64,000 bases of DNA, taken from DASQHY01 sp035602605 (lineage in GTDB: Bacteria > Acidobacteriota > Terriglobia > Acidiferrales > UBA7541). Within the stretch, counting starts at the first letter, position 1. Every line of letters starts with the position of its first letter. Made by a program: the position numbers and the translations under genes. Positions 9,395 through 17,109 of this stretch are shown in pieces. The notes below the pieces were generated by a model, which ran no database searches, had not been told where the DNA came from, and was given only the letters and a program-made list of their open reading frames with translations. The DNA is taken from positions 1-64,000 of the forward strand of contig DATNLZ010000069.1 in assembly GCA_035602605.1 (NCBI GenBank), given 5' to 3'.

Positions 9395-9410
9395 ATCGCA
9401 GAGTTGCGAT
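9395..9410. terminator. Small hairpin between convergent genes
   Basis: A perfect 6-bp stem (ATCGCA / TGCGAT) with a GAGT loop lies in the 173-bp gap between the KDPG aldolase and the convergent DUF4097 gene. It lacks a T-run on either side, so a terminator role is only suggested by position. Confidence 0.25.
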
Positions 9411-9519
9411 TGTCGTGGCGCTCGGAGAACCGGCGGTTCGCCAAGGCTTACTCTCGGCTTTCGACAAAGACATATGCAACTACCGTCGGTCCGGAACACG
9501 CTACATCGAAATTTATCTG

Positions 9520-11331
9520 CTACTTGGCCTTTAGGATCTCGATGTTGGAATTGGCATCGGTAAGGCGCAGCTCGCAGCCTCCCCCGCCGATTTTTCCGAC
9601 AATGGAATCGCCACCGATGTTACCGGTCGCGGTGATGGGAAGATCACTGCTCACGCGGCCAAACGAGGTGCGCGCGCCCACGTTGTAGCCAATGCTGTCC
9701 GGAATGTGGACACGAACTGGCGCAAATGACGTTCGCAATGATAGATCTTTGCAAGTATTGCCATGCGCAACAGAGACTTCGATCGCACCGTTCTGATTGT
9801 CCACATCAATGCGACCGCCAATTTCCGCGGCAGTGACAGCCGCAAAAGAAGTGCGAACGTTCAAGTTCCCCTTTATGTTGCGCGCTTCGACGCTGCCGTT
9901 TGAGTTCTCGACTGTTAGCGAGCCACCGATTCGAGCAGCAACCACTCTGCCAAAGCTCGTCTTGGTGTAGGCGTCGCCCTCCACATCAGTAAGCGTCACA
10001 TTGCCGTTCCCGGTTTCGACGTGCGCACTCTTGTGAATGCCGCTCAGTTCTACCGAGCCAAATGAGCCGCGCACGTCGACAGCTCCGGTGATCTGGCGAA
10101 CCGTGATCGGACCCGTCGTGGTAGTAAGCGAAAGAGCGCCACCAATTCTGCTGACCTCCGCGCTGCCGAACGAGGAACGGAGTTGGGCCGTGCCTCGAAT
10201 GTCACGGATCACAAGCTTGCCATTCGAGCTTTCCGCGTTCACCGGGCCACCGATCCCTTGCAAATCAACAGTACCGAAGCTGGTGCGCACGGTGACCGAC
10301 TCCGAGCCCTGCTTGCCAGTGATATTGCTGTTCGAGCCGTTGCAGATAACTTTTTGTTTCACGTCCCTAAACGTAATCGAGCCGAAAGAAGTGGCCAGGT
10401 CAGCCATGCCCTGAATCTCGGAAACCTCGATGGCCCCGTTCGAATCACGAACTTTGAGCTCGCCGCGAACATTGTTCGCAAAAACGCGTCCGAAGGAGTT
10501 GCTGAGCGATGCAGGCCCTTCGGCATCACGCAGCTCAACGGTACCGTTGCTGTTCACGATCATCGAGCGCGCTCCAATATTGGCCGCGGTAACTTCTCCG
10601 AAGCGATTGCGAATCTCAAGTACGCCTTTAATTCCTCTGGCGTGAACAAAACTGTTGCTGTTGGTGACGGTAACGTCGCCCGCAACCGAGGATACTTCCA
10701 CGCCTCCGAAAGAGTTTGTGAGGTGCTGCGTGCCCCCAGCATCGCGGACACTGAGCGAACCGTGGCCGTTCTCAAGGTCCGACGCGGCTTTAACCCCGTT
10801 AACAGCAACGTTGCCGAAATTGTTTTTAAGATTCAGCGGTGCATCGCTGGGCATCGCAATGTCATAGGTCACCGAGTAGGAAAAATGCCGCTTGCCGGAA
10901 TCCCACCATTTGGTGGAAGTTTCCGGATACACAGTCCTAATCGAGACACCAGAGGCATTCTGCTGCACTTCGATTTGAATCTGATTCGAGAAACTTTCGG
11001 ACTCCGAGCGCGTCGCTGCCGAAACTCGAATACTCGCGAAAATTTTGACTTCGCGACTCCCCTGGGCATGAACAATTACATCTCCGAAGCGATGGTCGAG
11101 ACGAACGCCTTGGCCAGCTCCGAGCGTCACGGTTTTATTAAACGTGCGAGTTACTTCTTCCTGCGGTGGAGCAGTCGCGGCGAAGAGTCCAAGGGGATGA
11201 ATGCCAGCCCCGAGGATAAAGGCTCCCAGCCAAAAACTCCTCGAGTGGCCAAAGCCGAGCACCTTCGCGCGGTGTTTCTTTTTTTCTTGAAAGGTCTGCG
11301 CCACTCCGCCGAATTTGACAAACCCGTTCAC
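9520..11331 (-). CDS. DUF4097-family protein with an expanded beta-solenoid of alternating repeats
   Basis: The GTG at 11331 is chosen as start: GGGAGGAATAAG lies directly before it and the stop of the upstream anti-sigma gene is one base away, implying coupled translation. The 603-residue product has a basic N-terminus, one hydrophobic segment (about residues 33-52), a non-repetitive portion (to about 164), and then about 20 consecutive 18-residue rungs (about 165-524). Odd rungs carry a (N/T/S)SFG turn, even rungs a (D/S)NG turn, each followed by a beta strand and often an I-x-G. This fits a right-handed beta-solenoid seen in DUF4097/DUF4098 proteins. It is probably exported or membrane-anchored facing the periplasm. 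Function is unknown; the sigma/anti-sigma pair upstream suggests an envelope-stress role. Confidence 0.75.
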   Translation of the reverse strand: MNGFVKFGGVAQTFQEKKKHRAKVLGFGHSRSFWLGAFILGAGIHPLGLFAATAPPQEEVTRTFNKTVTLGAGQGVRLDHRFGDVIVHAQGSREVKIFASIRVSAATRSESESFSNQIQIEVQQNASGVSIRTVYPETSTKWWDSGKRHFSYSVTYDIAMPSDAPLNLKNNFGNVAVNGVKAASDLENGHGSLSVRDAGGTQHLTNSFGGVEVSSVAGDVTVTNSNSFVHARGIKGVLEIRNRFGEVTAANIGARSMIVNSNGTVELRDAEGPASLSNSFGRVFANNVRGELKVRDSNGAIEVSEIQGMADLATSFGSITFRDVKQKVICNGSNSNITGKQGSESVTVRTSFGTVDLQGIGGPVNAESSNGKLVIRDIRGTAQLRSSFGSAEVSRIGGALSLTTTTGPITVRQITGAVDVRGSFGSVELSGIHKSAHVETGNGNVTLTDVEGDAYTKTSFGRVVAARIGGSLTVENSNGSVEARNIKGNLNVRTSFAAVTAAEIGGRIDVDNQNGAIEVSVAHGNTCKDLSLRTSFAPVRVHIPDSIGYNVGARTSFGRVSSDLPITATGNIGGDSIVGKIGGGGCELRLTDANSNIEILKAK

Positions 11332-11332
11332 C

Positions 11333-11986
11333 TTATTCCTCCCGAACCACCGCTTCGAGCGTTTCTTTCTTTTCCCGGTACATCGCCGCCAACTCCAGGC
11401 GGAGATGCGTGTTGGAATGATTCTGCTCAATGTTGGCGCGCAGTTCCGTGATCGCGGCATCGATCACGACCAGTTTTTCCCGGTAGCTAGCGACAAGTGG
11501 TGATGCCGGATTCTCAAGTCGTGGCCGAGCCTGTCCAGCTAATTTCCCAATGGCTTTCATGTAAGCCGCCTCGGTACGTTCCACTTCATGGAGTGCGGAA
11601 TCGGTTAGTAAGCGGCTATCCTGCTGAATCGGAGTTTCGCCGCGATGCAGGACGAGCCACGCAACTGATGTAGTTAATACCGCCAGAAACGCGACGGCGA
11701 TTGCCATTTGCCACGGCCCAGCAAAAAAGCGCAGCCGCCAACGTCTTGCGAAATGCCGCGATTCGTTCATCTGTTGCGCCAGAGCTTTCTCGATTCGCGG
11801 CCACAGCGCCGGGCTCTCCCAGCTTTTCTGCATCTCACGTGCGGCTGCCGAGATAGCGCTCCACGCCGTCAATTCGCGCGCGCATGCCACGCACGTGCTT
11901 GCATGCGTTTCAAGAGCCGCAAGTTCCAGCGGCTCAGCGTCCCGAAGGATTCGATTGCGATTTTGACATTCGACGATCATGGACAT
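11333..11986 (-). CDS. Membrane anti-sigma factor with ZAS zinc finger
   Basis: The 217-residue protein begins with a compact zinc-binding anti-sigma domain: Cys7, then His28-x3-Cys32-x2-Cys35. A single transmembrane helix follows (about residues 92-113, AIAVAFLAVLTTSVAWLVL). The C-terminal half is a helical, charged region (about 130-217) likely in the periplasm. It should hold the neighbouring ECF sigma factor inactive until an envelope signal is sensed. Either ATG 11986 or ATG 11980 could be the start; the second gives a four-base ATGA overlap with the sigma gene stop. It ends one base before the DUF4097 start, so all three genes are probably one transcription and translation unit. Confidence 0.8.
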   Translation of the reverse strand: MSMIVECQNRNRILRDAEPLELAALETHASTCVACARELTAWSAISAAAREMQKSWESPALWPRIEKALAQQMNESRHFARRWRLRFFAGPWQMAIAVAFLAVLTTSVAWLVLHRGETPIQQDSRLLTDSALHEVERTEAAYMKAIGKLAGQARPRLENPASPLVASYREKLVVIDAAITELRANIEQNHSNTHLRLELAAMYREKKETLEAVVREE

Positions 11987-12693
11987 GTCCTGGGCCCTGT
12001 CGGAGGCGCGCTGTACGGTTCTGTTAACATCAGGCGAAGATTTTTCTTGGCCTGAAACAAAGCGTTTTTCGACGCGGCCTCGGAGATAGCGAGTATCCCT
12101 GCAATTTCCGAGTGCCGGAAGCCTTCAACTTCAAACAGCAAGAAGACGTCCCGTTGCTGAAGCGAGAGGCGCGTCAGCGAGCGTTCAATCGTCAGGCGAA
12201 GACCGGGATTCGCCTTGGGCGCTTGCGGCTCGTGCGCCGCGGCCGGCTCGAGCTCTTCCCCGGGTGATTCCTGTCTCCGCAACTTTTTGCGCCGCATGTC
12301 ATGGCAGGAGTTCACAAGAATTCGATAGACCCAGGTCGAAAATGAGGACTCCCCCTTGAAGTTCGCAACGCTGCGATGAATTTTCAGGAACGTCTCCTGC
12401 ACGGCGTCTTCGGCGTCATGGCGGTTGCCGAGAAGATTCACTGCCAGGCTCTTCAGCTTGGCGCCGTGCTTTTGGTAGAGATGCTCATATGCGGTGATAT
12501 ACCCGTGACGACAACCGTCAGCCAGCGCACTATCGGCTGCGCGCGCCTCCGCCAGGCGATGCGCTTCAGCAGCATCCCTAGCATCCGAGGCGGAGTTAGC
12601 TGGTTCGTCGATGCCGGGCAAACCTTGCTCCCGAGGGGCTGACTGCACCGCCATTGTAATCTTCCAGGGCAGCGCTAGTGCCGCGAACTCCAT
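11977..12693 (-). CDS. ECF RNA polymerase sigma factor
   Basis: A 238-residue sigma-70 family protein. After a variable N-terminal segment, region 2 is clear (LYQKHGAKL through AEDAVQETFLKI and FSTWVYRILVN), and region 4 (LTRLSLQQRDVFLLFEVEGF through EIAGILAI) has the usual helix-turn-helix. The ATG at 12693 follows CAGGAGAAAGAC, so I prefer it to the longer reading. It is coupled to the anti-sigma gene. Upstream, at about 12800, a GGGAATT on the minus strand might be an ECF-type -35 for autoregulation, but no firm -10 partner is visible. Confidence 0.85.
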   Translation of the reverse strand: MEFAALALPWKITMAVQSAPREQGLPGIDEPANSASDARDAAEAHRLAEARAADSALADGCRHGYITAYEHLYQKHGAKLKSLAVNLLGNRHDAEDAVQETFLKIHRSVANFKGESSFSTWVYRILVNSCHDMRRKKLRRQESPGEELEPAAAHEPQAPKANPGLRLTIERSLTRLSLQQRDVFLLFEVEGFRHSEIAGILAISEAASKNALFQAKKNLRLMLTEPYSAPPTGPRTCP

Positions 12694-13088
12694 GTCTTTC
12701 TCCTGGGATATAGACGACGGCGCAGGACAAAACGTCTGGGCGCGTCTTAGCACAGCTGCATTCTGTTAGGATTTCACCAAAGAACGGGCCAATTCCCACT
12801 TTGTTTCGTTTTTATCCCAGGCGAAGAACGCACGACATGCGACTATCAAACGAACATAGCGTAAACGACTGCAGGTACTGCTGTTAGATACCTCTAGCGA
12901 AAGGCCCTCCACTCGCTCTAAGGGTAGTGCCTGCAAGGTCAGCGGGCCTGGCCAGAACCCGCCCGGAAGTACAGGTTAGTGGTTCACGACGGTACAGCGG
13001 TTGTTCCCGTCAAGCGACGCGGCTGGGAACTGGTTCACGAGAACTTTGGTGCGCGCAGGAAAAATTTTGCGGAGTCGAGGAGAAGGAA
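12694..13088. other. Divergent intergenic region between ECF operon and pilin genes, with leader repeats
   Basis: This gap must hold divergent promoters for the ECF operon and the pseudopilin operon. The pilin side has an inverted repeat (GTTCCC 13003-13008 and GGGAAC 13025-13030, 16-base loop) flanked by two direct copies of TGGTTCACGA (12980-12989 and 13031-13040). I looked for a GEMM c-di-GMP riboswitch, common before pilin genes, and did not find its conserved segments. Confidence 0.4.
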
Positions 13089-13601
13089 ATGGGTAAGCGG
13101 CAACGAGGATTCACGTTTATTGAACTCGTGATTGCAATGGCGGTCCTGCTGGTGGGTGTGGTCGCAGTAATGCAATTGGTGCCCGCGGCAATGCAGTCCA
13201 ATCTTTACAACCGTTACGACTCGACTGCCGTGGTGACCGCGCAGCGGGAGCTGGACCAAATGATTACCCAGCCTCTGGCGAGCACACAGTTTAATGACGC
13301 GGATGGCCGTGTGATCCTGCTTGGTAATTCCGCCACGCCCAACGTCGTTGTGGGTGGACCGGTGCAAACGGTTGGCAATACGGCGCGAATCGACTTCACG
13401 TCCGCGGCAGTCGCGAATTACAACTACACGTATCGCGATCCAAACGATCCTGGACGTTCCGCCTATGAAGTTCGCTGGGCGGTGATCACTACGGTATCGG
13501 GCACAGCGGTGGTCGCTAAGCGATTTCTCGTGGGGGTCTGGAGGCGCAACGCAACCCAGGTTATGCCGCCGGTCACCATCGAAGCGTGGGTGCAGCGATG
13601 A
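13089..13601 (+). CDS. Type IV minor pseudopilin (PilV/GspI-like)
   Basis: A 170-residue protein with a class III prepilin leader: seven residues ending in Gly, then FTFIELVIAM with Phe+1 and Glu+5, followed by a hydrophobic helix. Prepilin peptidase would cut after the Gly and methylate Phe. The globular part is short and beta-rich. ATG 13089 follows GAGGAGAAGGA, which decides the start against the longer upstream reading. It overlaps the next pilin gene by four bases (ATGA at 13598). Minor pseudopilins of this kind prime type IV pilus or type II secretion pseudopilus assembly at the inner membrane. Confidence 0.82.
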   Translation: MGKRQRGFTFIELVIAMAVLLVGVVAVMQLVPAAMQSNLYNRYDSTAVVTAQRELDQMITQPLASTQFNDADGRVILLGNSATPNVVVGGPVQTVGNTARIDFTSAAVANYNYTYRDPNDPGRSAYEVRWAVITTVSGTAVVAKRFLVGVWRRNATQVMPPVTIEAWVQR

Positions 13602-14362
13602 GGAGCGTCTCCGTGCAGCAGAAGGAAAAAGGGTTCTCGCTGATGGAGCTGATGGTTGCCGTGATGATATTCACGATCTTGATGGGCGCAGCCTTTCAGC
13701 TTCTACAAGTGTCTCAGCAACGCTACAAAATGGAGGCCGAGTTTCTGAATTCATTCCAGACGGCGCGCCTGGCGGTAGACCAAATGTCCCGCGATATCCA
13801 TTCCGCCGGGTATCCGCCTCCCAACTCGTTCACTGTAGCAGCGGGCGCAGCCAAACCGGATCGCGTAGCCATGCCGTTTGCCTGGGCCCCCAACTATCCG
13901 GCTACGCCGTGCACGGTCGCAGCCGGATGCACTACCCCCGGAGATTTCGACCTGATTGTCGAGACCTCTCTCGATCCTCTAAATACCACTACCGTTCAGT
14001 GGATACGTTACAAACTGGTTGGCACAACATTATTTCGCGGCGTGGCCACCAAGACCGCTGGCGCGGATCCTGTAACCACCACCGATGCGGTGCTCTATTC
14101 GTACGTCGAAAACGTGATGAACAATACTTCCGTGGCGCAGATGAATCAGCTACAAACGTACTATCCATCAATGTTCCCTGGGAACACGCCAGTTCCCATT
14201 TTCAGCTACACCTACGATCCGCCGGCAACCCTACAGCCCCCGAACATTCGTGAAGTGAATATCACTTTGATTGTTCTATCGCCGCAACGAGATCTGAAGA
14301 CCAACCAGCTGCGCGCGGTTACGCTTACCGGATTGATACGCACAATGCTTCCAACGCAGTAA
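13598..14362 (+). CDS. Type IV minor pseudopilin (PilW-like)
   Basis: A 254-residue prepilin: a 12-residue basic leader ends in Gly, then FSLMELMVAVMIF with Glu+5 and a hydrophobic helix. The C-terminal domain is beta-rich with repeated TPG and PPN stretches and one Cys pair (TPCTVAAGCTTPG, about 105-117), like PilW-type minor pilins. The ATG overlaps the upstream stop, which sets the start. With the flanking genes it probably forms the tip-priming complex of a type IV pilus. The major pilin and the assembly ATPases are not in the window. Confidence 0.8.
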   Translation: MRSVSVQQKEKGFSLMELMVAVMIFTILMGAAFQLLQVSQQRYKMEAEFLNSFQTARLAVDQMSRDIHSAGYPPPNSFTVAAGAAKPDRVAMPFAWAPNYPATPCTVAAGCTTPGDFDLIVETSLDPLNTTTVQWIRYKLVGTTLFRGVATKTAGADPVTTTDAVLYSYVENVMNNTSVAQMNQLQTYYPSMFPGNTPVPIFSYTYDPPATLQPPNIREVNITLIVLSPQRDLKTNQLRAVTLTGLIRTMLPTQ

Positions 14363-14374
14363 AATGAGGAGACA

Positions 14375-15799
14375 ATGAGCACACCAGCCCACAAGTCACG
14401 CAATGCAGCACAGCGAGGAGTCGCGTTATTGATCGCTATTTTTGCGCTCCTGCTGATCAGCGGCGTGGCAATTTCGCTAATTGTTATGGCCGGAACCGAA
14501 TCCGCCGTTGACGGCAATTACCGCGGTTCCACGCAAGCCTTCTATGCTGCCTACTCAGGACTCGAAGAAGCCCGCGGCCGGTTATCTGGAGGGCACCCTC
14601 AAGCCTTCGGTGGCTTCGTCGCGGTTATGCCCAACGTCTTGGGTGTCAACCAGGTGCGGTATGTCTTGAACCCGTCGGCGGGCGAAGTGGTCGACCCGAC
14701 CAATCTCGCCGCCACCAATCCCTATCGCGACGTTGAATATCAGCAGGAATTTGGAGTGCCGGTCACCAGCGCCACGGTGCAAACGACCACTTCGAATTCA
14801 ACCGTGGCCGGGCTGCCCGGGCCCGCGTTTAAATGGGTCCGCATTACGGCCAAGACGGAGAGCTCCAGCCACACCGACATCGACAATCATGGCGCTCCTC
14901 CGTACGATACGGCCACGCCTATTTTCTTTGATGGCGGCAATCAAAACAAAATCTCCTCCGGTGCACAGGTCTTCAGCCTGACGTCTCTCGCCGTGCTCCC
15001 TGGCGGTAGCCAGCGGATGTTGCACTATGACGTTGCTCTGGCGGCCCCGATTCCCGTAGATGCCGCCATCCACGCCCTAGGGGACGTCATGGCCGGCAGC
15101 GCGCTGAACGTCACCGGATTCACCGATCCGGTCTGCTCGAGTCCAAGTACGTATGCGGTCATAACCATGGGGGCAGGAGGTACTTCCGGGAGCGGTAACT
15201 TGACTGGTGGCCCGCCAGGGAGTCTGACACAGGGCGCCGTACAAGGGCCATTTCCTTATAACGTTCCCGCGCTCATCAAGACACTCAAGACTACCGCCAC
15301 CGCAATTGACGCGCCCGGAACTGGGGTTACCGGAAGCGGCTCGCCCATCGTCTATAAAGGAGACCACGCAACCTTGGGAGTTCCTCCCACGGTTACGTAC
15401 GATCAGAACGGCGCCGTCACTGCTATCTCGGCGCCCGGAACGCCGGTCATTCATTACTCGCCAGGAGACCTCACCCTGGGAACATCCACCATTGGTGGAG
15501 CGCCAGTGAGCGGTCAGGGCATCCTCATGGTCAAAGGGAATCTGACCATCGACATCACCAATGGCTTTAATTACTTCGGCTTGATTCTCGTGGATGGAAA
15601 CATCACCGCCGCCGTGAACCCGAGCAATGCCGCCTCGGCCAACATTCACGGTTCGATCATTTTGACAGGAAGCTTTGACGCGAATGCCTTGCAGAATCTG
15701 TCTGGCAGCGTTTTCATTACTCAGAATGCATGCATGGTTCAGAATATGCTCAACAAGCAAGGGCTTCGCATCCTAGCATTTCGCGAGCTGGCGCAATAG
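14375..15799 (+). CDS. PilX-like pilus assembly protein
   Basis: The 474-residue product starts with a short leader ending in Gly and a hydrophobic helix VALLIAIFALLLISGVAISL that lacks the Glu+5 residue. That is typical of PilX/GspK-type proteins, which sit at the pilus or pseudopilus tip. The FYAAYSGLEEARGRL segment (about 49-63) is also characteristic of PilX N-terminal domains. The rest (about 100-474) is Gly/Thr/Ser/Pro-rich, low in charge and probably beta-structured, and includes a two-Cys region near the end. It lies 12 bp after the PilW-like gene in the same operon. Its exact role is inferred from context. Confidence 0.75.
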   Translation: MSTPAHKSRNAAQRGVALLIAIFALLLISGVAISLIVMAGTESAVDGNYRGSTQAFYAAYSGLEEARGRLSGGHPQAFGGFVAVMPNVLGVNQVRYVLNPSAGEVVDPTNLAATNPYRDVEYQQEFGVPVTSATVQTTTSNSTVAGLPGPAFKWVRITAKTESSSHTDIDNHGAPPYDTATPIFFDGGNQNKISSGAQVFSLTSLAVLPGGSQRMLHYDVALAAPIPVDAAIHALGDVMAGSALNVTGFTDPVCSSPSTYAVITMGAGGTSGSGNLTGGPPGSLTQGAVQGPFPYNVPALIKTLKTTATAIDAPGTGVTGSGSPIVYKGDHATLGVPPTVTYDQNGAVTAISAPGTPVIHYSPGDLTLGTSTIGGAPVSGQGILMVKGNLTIDITNGFNYFGLILVDGNITAAVNPSNAASANIHGSIILTGSFDANALQNLSGSVFITQNACMVQNMLNKQGLRILAFRELAQ

Positions 15800-15858
15800 C
15801 TTTGAAACGCGCCAGCCCGCAGCTTGCGTTGCAAACATAGGTTTCAGCAGGACCTAAC

Positions 15859-16560
15859 ATGGTTCTCCACTTAAAATCACAGCGCGGAGCGGAAAGTATG
15901 TTGATGAAAAGAAAATGCGGAGGGAAAGATCGAATGGCGGAATACGAAGACGGTTTCCGCGCTTTTGACGCAGCATCAATTTTCGGTGCGCGCCCCAGAG
16001 TATCTTCGCCGAGAAAACAACACGGCTTCAGTATCGTCGAGCTGCTTATCGTGGTCTTAATCATACTGGTCATTACAGGGATTTCGCTTCCCTCTCTTTT
16101 ACGTACTCGGAGACTCTACCAACTGAATAGCGCGGCGTCCGACGTGGCCAACATTCTGCAGCTCACCCGCTACGAAGCCCTGCGCCGGAACACGGTAGTA
16201 CGATGCCGCATGCAGGCCCAAGGAAACACCTCGATCCTGTGGATTGATGTTAATAACAATAGTGCCGTTGATCCCACCGAGCGAGCGCTTCTCCTGCCCC
16301 CTGACGTTCAGCCACTTGGCGCTGGCGTGGCTCCAGGCCCGAGTTCGATGAGCTTTCCCTCCGCGCAACTAGTGGCCTCGGGAAGTATCGCCTTGGACGC
16401 TCGCGGTACCGTGAGCTTTGGTGGCACACCGGTCGTTTACGCGATCTATTTGGGTAACGCTACCCGGCCTGGCGATGGCTTTCGTGCGGTTACATTGACT
16501 CCGATGGGCCAGACAAAGATATGGAGTTCAACGAGCGGAGGAACCTGGCACACTCAATAA
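15859..16560 (+). CDS. GspH/FimT-like pseudopilin
   Basis: A type IV pseudopilin with HG before FSIVELLIVVLIILVITG (Glu+5 present), then a GspH/FimT-type globular domain containing LQLTRYEALRRNT, the usual start of that fold, and an acidic LWIDVNNNSAVDP turn. The leader is unusually long (over 50 residues) if translation begins at 15859. In-frame ATGs at 15898, 15904 and 15934 would shorten it; none has a clearly better ribosome site, so the start is uncertain. It is the fourth gene of the pilin set, on the same strand and 59 bp after the PilX-like gene. Confidence 0.75.
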   Translation: MVLHLKSQRGAESMLMKRKCGGKDRMAEYEDGFRAFDAASIFGARPRVSSPRKQHGFSIVELLIVVLIILVITGISLPSLLRTRRLYQLNSAASDVANILQLTRYEALRRNTVVRCRMQAQGNTSILWIDVNNNSAVDPTERALLLPPDVQPLGAGVAPGPSSMSFPSAQLVASGSIALDARGTVSFGGTPVVYAIYLGNATRPGDGFRAVTLTPMGQTKIWSSTSGGTWHTQ

Positions 16561-16605
16561 AATGCGCGTCTGCAACCGATAATTCGTTATTTCTGTAGCA
16601 AACTA

Positions 16606-16941
16606 TTAGATTAGTTGTGTCTCCTGCCGCAAGACGTTTTCGTTGGGGTTCACGGCGCCACTGCTTTGGGCCAGTTTAGCGAGCTGCGTCGCCAGAATGT
16701 TTGCCGCCAAATACTCTAACAGTAACAGGTTAGCCGCCTGCCGCAACCCGTCGACGCCGTGGCGTGACCCGGCTGCGGGACAAACTTGGCAAGCGCCCCC
16801 CCCCGTAACGAGTGGGGCTAGTTCATCGGCGTTGCAGAAAGTATTTCGCGTGGCCAAGTGCTCGAGGTAAGCCTTGAACTCCTGGAACTTCTGATTGGCT
16901 CTGTCGATCTCCGGAGCCGGCAAACCTTCGAGGCGCAACAC
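16606..16941 (-). CDS. Hypothetical small protein
   Basis: An ORF of 111 residues with a GTG start, convergent with the pseudopilin gene. It is mostly helical and Ala/Leu-rich, with a Cys-x2-Cys (CQVC) in the middle. The reading frame stays open 14 codons upstream of the GTG to an in-frame TGA, so the true start could be slightly earlier. I do not recognise a family. No ribosome site is obvious. It may be a real small gene or a decayed remnant. Confidence 0.28.
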   Translation of the reverse strand: MLRLEGLPAPEIDRANQKFQEFKAYLEHLATRNTFCNADELAPLVTGGGACQVCPAAGSRHGVDGLRQAANLLLLEYLAANILATQLAKLAQSSGAVNPNENVLRQETQLI

Positions 16942-17109
16942 GGCGTCACGGTGGATGGGCAGGGAGTGTAACGCATCTCAAAGAATAAAAGGCCGCTATC
17001 CCCGTCGTGGGTCACGGCTCCGTTCTTGGTTCGACTCAAGAGGCTCTTTTCGCCAGCCGTTTCCTAAGAATGCGTGCCGGCCTAGTGACGACCGCGGTTG
17101 CCGAACGCA

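Noticed and set aside
9760..10839. CRISPR-like or tandem DNA repeat array
   Set aside because: The repetition is at protein level with an 18-residue period inside an open reading frame; the DNA repeats are not identical and lack spacer structure.
10183..11451. A 422-codon plus-strand frame opposite the DUF4097 gene
   Set aside because: It is a shadow: the repetitive beta-solenoid codons keep the antisense frame open. It lacks family sequence and a ribosome site.
12960..13088. GEMM-type c-di-GMP riboswitch before the pilin genes
   Set aside because: The conserved GGCAAACC and CGCAAAGC segments are absent; only simple repeats are visible.
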